From contig LNKV01000013.1 of NCBI GenBank assembly GCA_001465935.1, positions 310,001 through 374,000 of the forward strand: 64,000 bases of DNA, given 5' to 3'. Made by a program: the position numbers and the translations under genes. The notes beneath the pieces were generated by a model. The model had not been told where the DNA came from. It made no database searches and saw nothing but the letters and a program-made list of their open reading frames with translations. Positions 10,704 to 20,825 of the stretch are shown one piece after another (the first letter of the stretch is position 1; every line of letters starts with the position of its first letter). Origin of the DNA: Clarireedia homoeocarpa. Taxonomy: Eukaryota > Ascomycota > Leotiomycetes > Helotiales > Rutstroemiaceae.

Positions 10704-12885
10704 ATGCTCCTCCGATTCCGCGGGCCAGATGGGACGGTGCGCATTACAGTTGAGCCAAATGATAATTTTGGTCAAGTCGGCGAGAAGGTCAGCTCAGATA
10801 CACTTCTACCACGGGGCTTAAAGGTGCCATGCTTACATATCCTAGCTTTTGAAAGTACTTCCTGACAATATCGACATCAATACCTTGTCTGTTTCCAACG
10901 CGCCTACTGGTGGAGATGTGAAATTGCTGAGAGAAATCGTGAAGGCCAAAATCTCGCAAATCGGATTGAAGTACGCGGCGCATAAGTCAACCCCTCTTCT
11001 AGATTAACTGCTAACACTATTATCTAGAAATGGCGATCTAGTGTTCATCAACTATAAACCTCTAGCCGATAATACGAATGATAGCTCGAATGGTGATCAA
11101 CCCACCTCCGTCCCAGGTCAACTAACCTCTTCAACAAATCGTCTGAACGGCCACGCTGTGCTACCCGAATCGATACCCCTCGAGCCTCCCGCGCCCACAG
11201 TGATATCTCCATCGGAGAAAATCAAGAACCCATGGGAAGTTGTGCGACAGTCTCCTCTTGACGACAGATTAGACAAGAAAGATGGCAAAATACCTAGAAA
11301 GAAGGACCCAAAAATGTGCCGGCATGGGCCGAAGGGGATGTGCGACTATTGTATGCCGTTGGAACCATTCAATGCGGAATATTTGGCAGAGAAGAAGATC
11401 AAGAACCTATCATTTCATTCCTATCTGCGGAAGATTAATGCGGCAACCAACAAGCCGGAGCTAGGAAGCTCGTTCATGCCACCTCTTACCGAACCGTATT
11501 ACAGAGTCAAGAAGAACTGCCCATCGGGGCATCCACAATGGCCGGAAGGTATTTGCACAAAGTGCCAACCAAGTGCGATCACTCTGCAGCCTCAACCCTT
11601 CCGTATGGTGGATCATGTGGAATTTGCGCAAGCCAGCCTTATTGATAATCTTCTCAACTTCTGGAGAGCGACAGGGGCACAGCGTCTAGGTTATCTTTAT
11701 GGTCGATATGAAGAATACACAGAGGTGCCGTTGGGAGTCAAGGCAGTGGTGGAAGCAATTTATGAGCCACCGCAAGTCGATGAGTTAGACGGTATTACTC
11801 TGAACGAGTGGGGTAACGAGAAGGATATCGACGAGATGGCCCGATTATGTGGGATGGAGAGAGTGGGAGTTATATGGACCGATCTATTAGATGCTGGCAC
11901 AGGAAACGGCAGTGTTATTTGCAAAAGACATATCGACTCATACTACCTATCATCCCTCGAAATCACATTCGCCGCACGATTACAAGCTCAACATCCCAAG
12001 CCAACAAAATGGAGCGACACGGGCAAATTCGGATCCAATTTCGTAACATGCGTAATTTCTGGGGATGAGTCCGGACAGATTGCTATTTCGGCATATCAAG
12101 TATCAAATTCAGCTGTAGAGATGGTTCGCGCAGATATCGTCGAACCATCAGCTGATCCAACAGTAATGATTGTTCGCAGCGAAGGAGACGACGATTCCGA
12201 CACTACCGCACGATATATTCCTGAAGTCTTCTTCCGCAAAATCAACGAATACGGCGCAAGCGTTCAGGAAAACGCAAAGCCCGCTTTCCCGGTCGAATAC
12301 CTTCTCGTCACATTAACCCACGGATTCCCCAGTAATCCCAAACCAACCTTCAGAGCTAAGAATATCTTCACTATCGAGAATCGCATGGTCATTGGTCAAG
12401 AGCAGGACATCAAAGATATTGGTAAATTCCTCGGTCTGGATAAAAATGGTCAACTCGCCCGCTCCAGCGACGGTATTCTCGTCGTCTCGGACTTCCATCT
12501 CCTTTGCTTTATACACAGCATGGGTATCTTGAGTAAAGTGCGTATTTATCCTCAAATTTCCCCTTCATACCTCCCATCCATCTGTCTCTCAACATTCCTA
12601 CATCCTCCGCTCAATTAAATCCCCGTTACATTACATTCCACTAATACCTACCTCCCTTTCCCTCTCAAACAGGAAGAAGAAGCACTTCTCTGCCGCGTAG
12701 CAACCGACCATGATCTGGCAGATGGATACCAATTGCAGTCCACGCCCGGCTGGGCTACATTCCTTGCAATCTTGCAATCGACTGGTGAGAGACCCCCGAA
12801 ACGTCCTTCGCCGTCTGATGATCATGATGACGATGTATTCTCTGAGCGTCTTGCTAAGAGGGTGGGTGGCGTTAGGCTAGATTAG
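10704..12885 (+). CDS. NPL4: NPL4, Cdc48/p97 cofactor of the ubiquitin-proteasome system
   Basis: Four exons: 10704-10787, 10846-10970, 11028-12537, 12673-12885; about 643 aa. With Ufd1 and Cdc48, NPL4 recognises ubiquitylated substrates for extraction from the ER membrane and complexes. The N-terminal ubiquitin-like domain begins MLLRFRGPDGTVRITVEP and ends near residue 80. A zinc-finger region holds MCRHGPKGMCDYC (about 166-178) and a second CPSGHPQWPEGICTKC. The MPN-like NPL4 domain follows (HVEFAQASLIDNLLNFWR, RLGYLYGRY). The C-terminus contains the conserved GWATFLAIL. Intron 1 has a GTCAGC donor; its phase-0 acceptor gives LLKVLPDNIDIN, the expected continuation. Intron 3 is 135 nt. Identification is secure. 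Confidence 0.96.
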
Positions 12886-13580
12886 TTGAGGTTGTTGTTA
12901 CTGTAGTTGTAATTGTAGATGGGCCTAAGCTGAGGATGGGAGCGAAGAGAGAATAGGCTGATGTTGATGGGTTGAGGGAAGGGGGTTCACGCATCAGATG
13001 TGCGGATGGATTGAGCTCATCTTTACCTTTTCTTTCATTTGGTCGCTGATATCCTTGGTTTTCTTAGGTTCCTAGTCGTCGGTTGAGATGAGATGGAATG
13101 GGATGCACTTTCGTGCAGGAAAGGAGACAGGAAGGACGTTGGTGGGGTCTAATGAATGGATGGACATTGGTGGGTAGGACAGGATACTTTTGTGTGTTCC
13201 CAGGGATGGATGAAAAGAAGCATGGTGTTATGATGCATTGAAGGCGTATGGAGGCGGGCCAAAGCAGAAAGAAAACAGCTAGTGATAGGGAGCAGTAGTG
13301 TGTACAGACATGTCAGCACGCGAATTGGAGTTGCGGAGTTAGTCTCCTGCAATCATGAAGAAATGGAACAAACTCAGTTGAGTGTCTCATGCAGGCAAAG
13401 TATCAAAACAAAGATCTTTTCATATTTCTGTCCCTATCGCTCCTTTAGCTAGCATATGACATCTCAATGAAACTAGCTAATGTAATTCTTGTGAACCTTT
13501 TCCAACACATATCGCAGTATCCGATCGCAGTATCCGAAACTCCGGCAATGAAAAGCCAAATATGATATTAACTATGTTGT
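12886..13580. other. Convergent intergenic region, NPL4 / carbamoyl-phosphate synthase
   Basis: About 0.7 kb of 3' flanking sequence. It contains a perfect 13-bp tandem duplication (ATCGCAGTATCCG twice, 13511-13536). Nothing coding was supported. Confidence 0.5.
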
Positions 13581-16500
13581 TTACAATGGCTTGCCACCAA
13601 TGAAATCAGACCATCTGCGGACTTCACTTGGAATACCTTCCTTGCGGGGGAGTTTCACACTCATACACTGAGCAAAGAGCTCGGCAGTCTATAGGGAGAA
13701 TTCGTTAGTACTATAATTCTAATAAATATAGAGGGAGGATGATCTTACCTTTGGCTCCATGAAGAGAGGGACGCCGAAGTCAACAGCGTTTCGGCGCATA
13801 ACGTAGTCGACATCAGTGATGGTCTTACCCCTGGCTTGGGCAAGGTTGAAGACACCACGGATGTCGTACTTCTTGAATACTTCTCTCAAAGCTCTCTTGT
13901 CCTCCTTGGGAAATTCAATGACTTCGACACTGACGTCCCCCTTCGCATTCGATTCAAGGAACTTCTTAACCTCAGGCTCGGCAGCGAAAAGTTTGTATCC
14001 AAGTGGCGAAAGGTAATCGACAATCTTCACAAGAGGGTCTTTTGAGATGTCGCCGCCGAAAAGGAGACCCTCTCCTGGTTCTGGCATACGGAAGTTCATT
14101 GTGGATTGAAGGGAAGCCCAATAAGCTTCCACGAGATCCTTTCCAAAGCAAGCAATTTCACCAGTACTGGCCATCTCGACACCTAAGAATGGATCTGCGC
14201 CGGCGAGACGAGTCCAGGAGAATTGCGGAACTTTGGTTGCGAGGTAATCACGCTTGACGGCCATGAGATCGGTTGGTTCAGGAACCTCTTGACCAAGAAG
14301 AGCCTTGGTGGCGACATCAATGAAGTTGAGGCCGAGAACTTTGCTGACGAATGGGAATGACCGAGAGGCACGCAAGTTACATTCAATAACCTTCAACGCT
14401 GGAAGACCACCCTCAGCATCATCAGCCTTGATGATCTGCATGTTGAAAGGACCAGTGATGCTCCATGCCTTGGCAACCTTCTCCGCAATTTCCTTGACAC
14501 GGTCCATGGTGGTCTGGTCAAGAGAAGCAGGAGGCAAAACAAGAGTGGCATCACCCGAGTGAACACCAGCTTGCTCAACATGCTCACTGACAGCGTGCAC
14601 GAGGAGCTTTCCGTTGGAAGCGACAGCATCCACGTCAATTTCTTGAGCACCTTCGATGAATTTGGTGATCACAACTGGATGGTCGGGGGAGACATTGCTG
14701 GCAGCCTCAAGCTTCTCCTTAAGCTCGTCTTTACTACGGATGACAGTCATAGCAGCACCTGAAAGTACGTAACTCGGTCGAACAAGGACAGGGTAGTTAA
14801 CTTCGTCAGCGAAAGCTTCTGCATCTGCAACCGAGGTCAACTCCTTCCAGGCAGGTTGATCAACTCCGATGCTGTCCAGGATCTCAGAGAACTTCTGTCG
14901 ATCTTCAGCCTTGTCGATATCCTTAGGATCAGTACCAAGGATCTTAGCTTTTCCAGTCTCTTGAAGGCGAAGAGCAATATTCTGGGGTAGTTGACCTCCC
15001 ACGGATACTATGACCCCACTGGCGGCTTCGAGTTCATAAATATCCATCACACGTTCGTAACTCAACTCTTCGAAGTAAAGTTTGTCGGGAAGATCATGGT
15101 CAGTGGAGGCCGTCTCAGGATTATACGTTAAGTAAGTTAGTATAGGACTGCGAATATGTGAAAAGAAAGAAAGTAATCGAAGAGATAGAGGAGAAAAAGA
15201 AAAGAGGTTTATGTAAATTAGTAAAGGGCCGTGAATGCGAAAGAAGAAAATTCTGAAAAACGTTGTACACCAGTGGGTGTACTAACTATTCGACCAACTC
15301 CAAAATTTCAATATTCGACTAAAATATATACTTTTGATAACAAGTGTATGTACGAGTTCTTAATGATTAAATTGTATTGGGATAATCAGATATGTAAATT
15401 CTCAATGTCCAGAATTCACTTGAACAATCAGAACTCCGAAGTTGGTCGGATACTTAGTACACCCAATAGGTGATTTTCCACTTGGCTTATTCATATCCTG
15501 ATTTGAGACCGTCCAATTTTCTTTTTTCATTGAAGTAAAAGGGATATGGAAAAGACTTACGTTAACCATAATGGTCTTCTTGCCCATCTCCTTCAAAGCA
15601 AGAGTAGCGTTGACAGCACACCAATCAAACTCAACGGAGCTTCCAATACGGTACACACCACTTCCGAGAATCATCGTTCCGTGGTCATCAAACGTAGTAT
15701 CGTGGGTGGTTGCGTTATATGTTGTGTACTAATAAAAAGTCAGTAAATTGGGCGAAACTAATTCCGAAAAGGGAGAGATACGAAGTAGTTGGTGCTGGCA
15801 GGGAACTCTGCAGCAAGTGTATCGATCTTCTTGACGAAGGGTGTGATGCCAAAGTTCTTTCGGCGAGCTCTAACTTCGTCCTCGGTACATCCAACAGCTT
15901 TAGCAATTTGTCGATCCGAGAAGCCCATCTTCTTCGCTTTCCTGAGAAGTTCTTCCTTGAGTCCATACAAGCTTCCAATTTCCTCAAGCTCACGAGTGCA
16001 GTCCACAATATTTTGAAGCTTATGCAAGAACCATTTGTCGATCTTGGTAAGCTCATGCACCCGATCAACAGTGTAGTTCTCGTGAAGCATAGCTTGCCCA
16101 ACAGCCAACCAACGACGGTCGGTAGGGTTTGCCAATTCGTAGTCAAGATCGTCAAATTTGTCTCCTTGGAAGCCAATGAATCTAGGATCAACTTGACGGA
16201 TGGCCTTTTGAATCGATTCTTCAAACGTTCTTCCAATAGCCATAACTTCACCAACTGACTTCATAGCACTACCAATATCTCGCTTAACGTGTTGAAATTT
16301 TGACAAATCCCATCTTGGGATTTTAGTGACGATGTAATCCAACGAGGGTTCAAAGTTTGCGGTTGTAGTCTTAGTGACAGCATTTGGCAACTCGGGGAGA
16401 GTATGACCAAGACCAATCTTAGCAGCGGTATATGCAAGTGGATAACCGGTAGCCTTTGATGCGAGAGCAGATGAACGAGAAAGACGGGCATTAACCTCAA

Positions 16501-17748
16501 TAACTCTGTAGTCCAATCCATCAGGTTGCAGAGCGTACTGAACATTACATTCTCCAACAACACCCAAGTGTCGGACAATCTTGATGGCAGCGGAACGGAG
16601 CATGTGGTATTCCTCATCGCTGAGAGTTTGACTGGGAGCGACGACGATAGAATCACCAGTGTGAATACCAAGAGGATCAAAGTTCTCCATGTTGCAGACA
16701 GTGATACAATTGTTGCTGGCATCTCTGACGACCTCATACTCAAGTTCTTTCCATCCCTTCAAGGACTTCTCAACCAAGATCTGAGGTGAAAGAGACAAAG
16801 ACCGAGCAGACATATTTCGGAGCTCCTCCTCGTTGTTTGCGAATCCAGAACCAAGACCACCCAAAGCATAAGCAGCTCGAACAATAATTGGGTACCCGAT
16901 GCCTTTGGCAGCCTCTAATGCCTCGTCGACAGTGCTAACAGCGATAGATTGGGCAATTGGGATGTTGATCTCACCCAGAGCCTTGGCAAAGAGATCTCTG
17001 TCTTCACTTGTCTCCAAGGTCTTGATGCTAGTACCTAAAACCTTCACTCCATATCGTTCAAAGATTCCCATACGTTCCATTTGCACACCGAGATTAAGGG
17101 CTGTTTGACCACCAAAGGTAAGAAAAATACCATCTGGTCTTTCACGTTCGATGACATATGTAACATATTCTGGGGTGACCGGGAGGTAGTAAACCTCATC
17201 GCTGAGGACGTGGGCAGTTTGTATCGTCGCAATGTTGGGGTTGATGAGTACGGAAGAGACACCTGCTTCCTTTAAGGCCTTCAGTGCTTGAGAACCTGCA
17301 CAAAGACTGTGTTAGTATCCTTGTACTTAGAAGTAAACAATGATGATTGGGCTCCAAAAGGTCACTTCACCAACCAGTGACTCATCCTGCGAAAGACAGA
17401 GGTTTGAGGGTACCAACCTGAATAATCGAATTCTCCTGCTTGGCCAATACTCAAACCACCGCTACCAATGACCAAAACCTTCTTGACGTTGACTGGATTC
17501 GCAGCTCCTTTCACAACCCCGCTTTCCAAGTATGCTTTCGCACTTGGGACATTTTCGGTCTGATCCCTGCGGACCGTCGAGGTGGAAAAGAGCCGAGCAT
17601 ATTTGCTATTCTTCCAGGCTTGAGGAGGACTTCTGGTGACACAGCTCGGTGCTGCTCTCGTGGTGAAAGTCCTAGCAGGCAGAGCTGGGGCCTTGCATTG
17701 GCGGAGGAGGGTGGAGGATCGGTATGCGAAACGGTTTGCGAGAGCCAT
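13581..17748 (-). CDS. CPA2: Arginine-specific carbamoyl-phosphate synthase, large chain (mitochondrial)
   Basis: The synthetase subunit makes carbamoyl phosphate from ammonia, bicarbonate and ATP for arginine synthesis. Exons: 17748-17418, 17295-15782, 15728-15561, about 15125-13749, 13688-13581; about 1165 aa. The start MALANRFAYRSSTLLRQ opens an Arg/Ser-rich presequence of about 60 residues, suggesting mitochondrial import. Both synthetase halves are visible: VKKVLVIGSGGLSIGQAGEFDYSG and GGQTALNLGVQMERMG at the front, then VYRIGSSVEFDWCAVN, and VSVGGQLPQNIALRL in the second ATP-grasp half. No glutaminase domain is fused, which distinguishes it from the CAD-type enzyme. Intron 3 (about 15126-15560) is abnormal: the position predicted by homology follows ACG, not AG. 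A downstream GAG would drop YNPE in frame. The gene has a TGACTCA box in intron 1. Function is sure; the exon 3/4 junction is not. Confidence 0.95.
15268..15472. repeat. MITE-like imperfect inverted repeat inside CPA2 intron 3
   Basis: The left arm at 15268-15300 and the reverse complement of 15439-15472 agree over about 33 bases with few mismatches. The shared core is TGGGTGTACTAA, TAT, CGACCAACT. The arms flank about 138 bases of AT-rich sequence, total length about 205 bp. This resembles a small non-autonomous DNA element. I see no transposase and no clear target-site duplication directly outside the arms. No second copy was noticed in the window. Confidence 0.6.
17378..17384 (+). promoter_or_regulatory. 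Perfect Gcn4/CPC1-type site (TGACTCA) in CPA2 intron 1
   Basis: TGACTCA is the consensus palindrome bound by Gcn4 and its filamentous-fungal counterpart CPC1/CpcA, which induces amino-acid genes during starvation. It lies in the first intron, about 370 bases downstream of the CPA2 ATG. A near match (TGAGTCT) lies upstream at 18141-18147. Binding is inferred, not shown. Confidence 0.45.
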
Positions 17749-18919
17749 TGTGTCTGATTGAAGGTTCAACTGAGCTGCAAAAATGTACACTTCAGTTCAC
17801 CTAGGCCTCTACTCTCTGCCCTACCAACAAACTCGACTATCTTGACGTCGAGGTGGCTTCTGGTGGGGAGAGAGATTGAGATTGTGGATGACGGATTTTT
17901 TTTTTCTGGGGAAAAAACTACCTTGGCAGCTTTCTGATAAGCTTTTGGTGTGTTGATAAAGAAGGAATGATAAACCTCTCTGACAACGCAGATTGAAGTT
18001 ATTCCTGTAGTTTTGAAGGTTCGAAGTCTCTCAGCATGGTCAATTAGGATGGGGAAATCAAAATGAGAGAAATTGTCAAGTGTCGAGAATGCCAATGGTG
18101 TTGTTGAGGGAACATGATATGGACGGGTTGTTTATAGTTGTGAGTCTTACTGTTAGCAAAGTGTGGGATCTTTTTTTGAGAGCGGGGCTTTTATGACCTC
18201 TCCTGCAGTTCCTGCAGTCCTGCGGAGGTACCCTTGCTCCAACCAACAAAGGACAAGGGGTGAAGGAAACATCTTTGCAGCCAATAGGAGGCCTTCAATG
18301 TTTTTCAAAGTCACAACTCCCGAAGAAAATCTCGAAAATCTGTGCAAGATTCCCACCCAGTGACAGCGACTAATCCTTTTGTAGCCGACGTACGCCATAT
18401 CGCCTTGGGCTGACGGGTCCTGCTGAGTTAGCGATTTCGGACCACCGATTCTGGCTGAAGCTGGTAGGACAGAAAATTTTATCTTCTTACATCGTGCCTT
18501 TACCTGGTCGATCGAAACCTGCTCTTTTACCTGCACAGCACGACGTTTAGATATCGAAGTCCGAAGTTCTCCCACGAGAATGTCCCCTGGTGCTGTATGG
18601 TTGATGAACATGGTGGGGATACGTACTTGTAGCAGTGGTGGTTACTTTTTACGACCCAGTAACGTTGGGCACTAACTAGATATAACATGTGGTGTTCAAC
18701 TTGCAAGTGTGGCAGCTGTATTCCAGGAAAGTCTTCCATGTCCCTTCAATTGAGTAGCCAACTCCTAGATCTATCTGAATAACGAATCGTTTCCGTTCGC
18801 GCATAAAATCCCCATAAGTTAATTCTTCCCTAACTCATTCATTAATCCATGGCTACAGCCGCTCTCCCCAACGCCAGTATTCAGAACACATAACACATGA
18901 GACATCATTGGCCAGATCA
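17749..18919. other. Intergenic region upstream of CPA2 and downstream of the kinase gene
   Basis: About 1.2 kb holding the CPA2 promoter and leader. A TTTTTGCAG motif about 35 bases before the CPA2 ATG on the minus strand could be the acceptor of a leader intron. A poly-T run occurs near 17891-17901. A 152-codon minus-strand frame at 18153-18611 lacks any domain and is not called. Confidence 0.45.
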
Positions 18920-20271
18920 CTACGAGGACCCATCCTCCGGTAACTCCTCGATAACACCCTTCACAAGTTCAATCAATTCATCAACATCCGGCCGTTCACT
19001 CGCCTCCACTTTCAGACACCTCCTCACCACATCGCGGATGCTATCACTGATACCACTATCCTCACTCTGCCCAGGCTGATTCGTAGCCTTTTTCTTACCT
19101 CCCGCTCCTTCGTCGGGGAATCTCCAATCTCCACCTAACACACAGAGACTTAGACTTCCTCCTGTCTCATCACTGCGCATCTCAAATGGTGATTTACCAA
19201 CTAGACACGCGTATAGTGTGCATCCAAGCGACCATATATCGACTTTGGTGTCTATCGTACTGCCGGTCTTTACGTCGAATAGTTCAGGTGCCCGGTAGGG
19301 CATAGTGGAGTGCTCAGCTGCTTGGTCTTGCACTGCTAAAGCGAGGGAGCGTGATGTGATGGGTGTGGGTGAGGGGGCCAAGGAGCCGAGATCCATAAGA
19401 ATTGGTTGAACACCGTCGTCGTCAATCATGATGTTACCTGTTTGATGTTAGAAGAGTCACTTGCGCAGGCTTTGTTAAGAGCTCACCTGGTTTGATATCC
19501 CTGTGCGCGTATGCCCTGATCTCTCCAGTCGCAATACCCTCTTGACTCATAGTGACTTCTCCCTCCATCAACGGTTCCTGCTGTTCACTGTCCGGATCCG
19601 TTTCCCTTCCTTTCTGTCTTCCCCTTCGTGATTCCACTTCCGCTTCCGCTTCCTGGTCCGCTCTTGCTGCTTCCGCCCTCACCCTCTTCGCATTCTTCTG
19701 ACTTGTTGCTCCACCAGGTCCCTCTCGGACTTTGTAGTTATGCATTGCTTTCAGTGCATTGCATACACCCAAAAACAGCACCATCAATCTCTTCTCCGGA
19801 AACTTTGTATGGTTGACTAAATTTGCATTGATAATATCTTGTAAGTTCCCTCGTCGATAATATGGTAGAAGAATGTAAACAGTCTTGGCGCCAGGATCAG
19901 ATCGGTCGGCGGATACGCAGTAATCGACGCTGTGGATTATATTGGGATGTGGTGAGAAAAGCGCATAAGCCTCAACTTCCTTCATGGCTTGTGCGACAGA
20001 CTCCTGTCCGAACGGACAGCGGATTTTCTTCAAGGCATAGGTAGCTTCACTGCTAGTATCCTGGACTAGGTAGACGTAAGAGAATCCGCCCTAAAGAAGG
20101 TGATGTTAGCTATCATGAACTATTTCAGCGGATGTGATGGGATCTGCGCACTTCTCCTAGTAAGCGTAGAATCTTGAAGCTGCGATTGTTTATCTTCAAT
20201 TGTGGTGAGCCCGGGAAGCAACTCATGCAATTGGTAATTGTGTAGAGGAGGTCGAAGAAATATTGTGCCAT
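18920..20271 (-). CDS. Serine/threonine protein kinase of the STK16/Env7 (NAK) family
   Basis: Exons 20271-20152, 20090-19487, 19437-18920; about 413 aa. The glycine loop is GEGGFSYVYLVQD (about 39-51), the ATP-binding Lys lies in YALKK (about 61), the catalytic loop is YAHRDIKPGN (Asp about 238), and the metal-binding motif is MDLGS rather than DFG, as in STK16 proteins. The APE motif is RAPEL. Two Cys near residues 15-18 (TNCMSCF) resemble the N-terminal palmitoylation site of the family, so membrane attachment is likely; yeast Env7 sits at the vacuole. An insertion of about 72 charged residues lies between the Met-His-Asn-Tyr helix and the catalytic loop. The gene is divergent from the peptidase gene. 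Confidence 0.9.
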
Positions 20272-20825
20272 TGTGATAGGCGGGAGCTTAGAAACTGAGG
20301 AATCGGAAGATTGATCAGCTGTGGCGAGCGGGGTGGGTAGAATTTATTGTTTAGTTGAGACTCGCGCATTTAATGGAAATTGGAACGTTTGCGAAGTAAG
20401 GGAGTGGAGTTTTGTTACAAGATTTGGAATGGGTTTTACACTGATGTCAACTTGCGATGAGAAGTGTACTCTTCAAGCTATGCAGGGCTCAAATTTACAG
20501 CCACTACACCAGCCACAATACTAGCCACAGTGGATCCAACGTGTAAGCTTAAAGGTTGAATCCGCGGCGTTCGGTTCGACTCTCTCATGCTGTCATGGCG
20601 TTTTGAACACCGACTATTCCTGAAGTATCGGAATTGACAAGCTGTAACCGCGGGGTATATTGACCCCGAGCATTACATAATACATACTGCAAACTCATGA
20701 TTGCGTCTACGACGTGGTTCTTGTGAAATCGCCATATATAAAGCCACTCTCCTCTTCTCTTCTTCCTCAATTCACCCAAATCACCTAAATTTGTCCAAGT
20801 TTTCCTTGTGTGTTATATCTTCATA
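20272..20825 (+). promoter_or_regulatory. Divergent promoter, kinase / DPP5-like peptidase
   Basis: About 550 bases. A good TATA element, TATATAAAG at 20735-20743, sits about 83-91 bases before the peptidase ATG and is followed by a CT-rich tract (CTCTCCTCTTCTCTTCTTCC) likely to contain the start site. A GGTTCGACTC box near 20573 resembles a tRNA B box, but the flanking bases do not form a T stem. Confidence 0.5.

Noticed and set aside
17746..17790. Arginine attenuator-type upstream peptide before CPA2
   Set aside because: That control is known for the small (glutaminase) subunit gene; here the upstream codons are in frame with the main start and begin at a GTG, with no separate ATG ORF.
18153..18611. 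152-codon minus-strand frame upstream of CPA2
   Set aside because: No domain, no splice partner, and it overlaps the likely promoter.
20521..20600. Possible tRNA (TAGCCACAGTGG and GGTTCGACTC boxes)
   Set aside because: The bases around the B box do not pair as a T stem and no acceptor stem is found.
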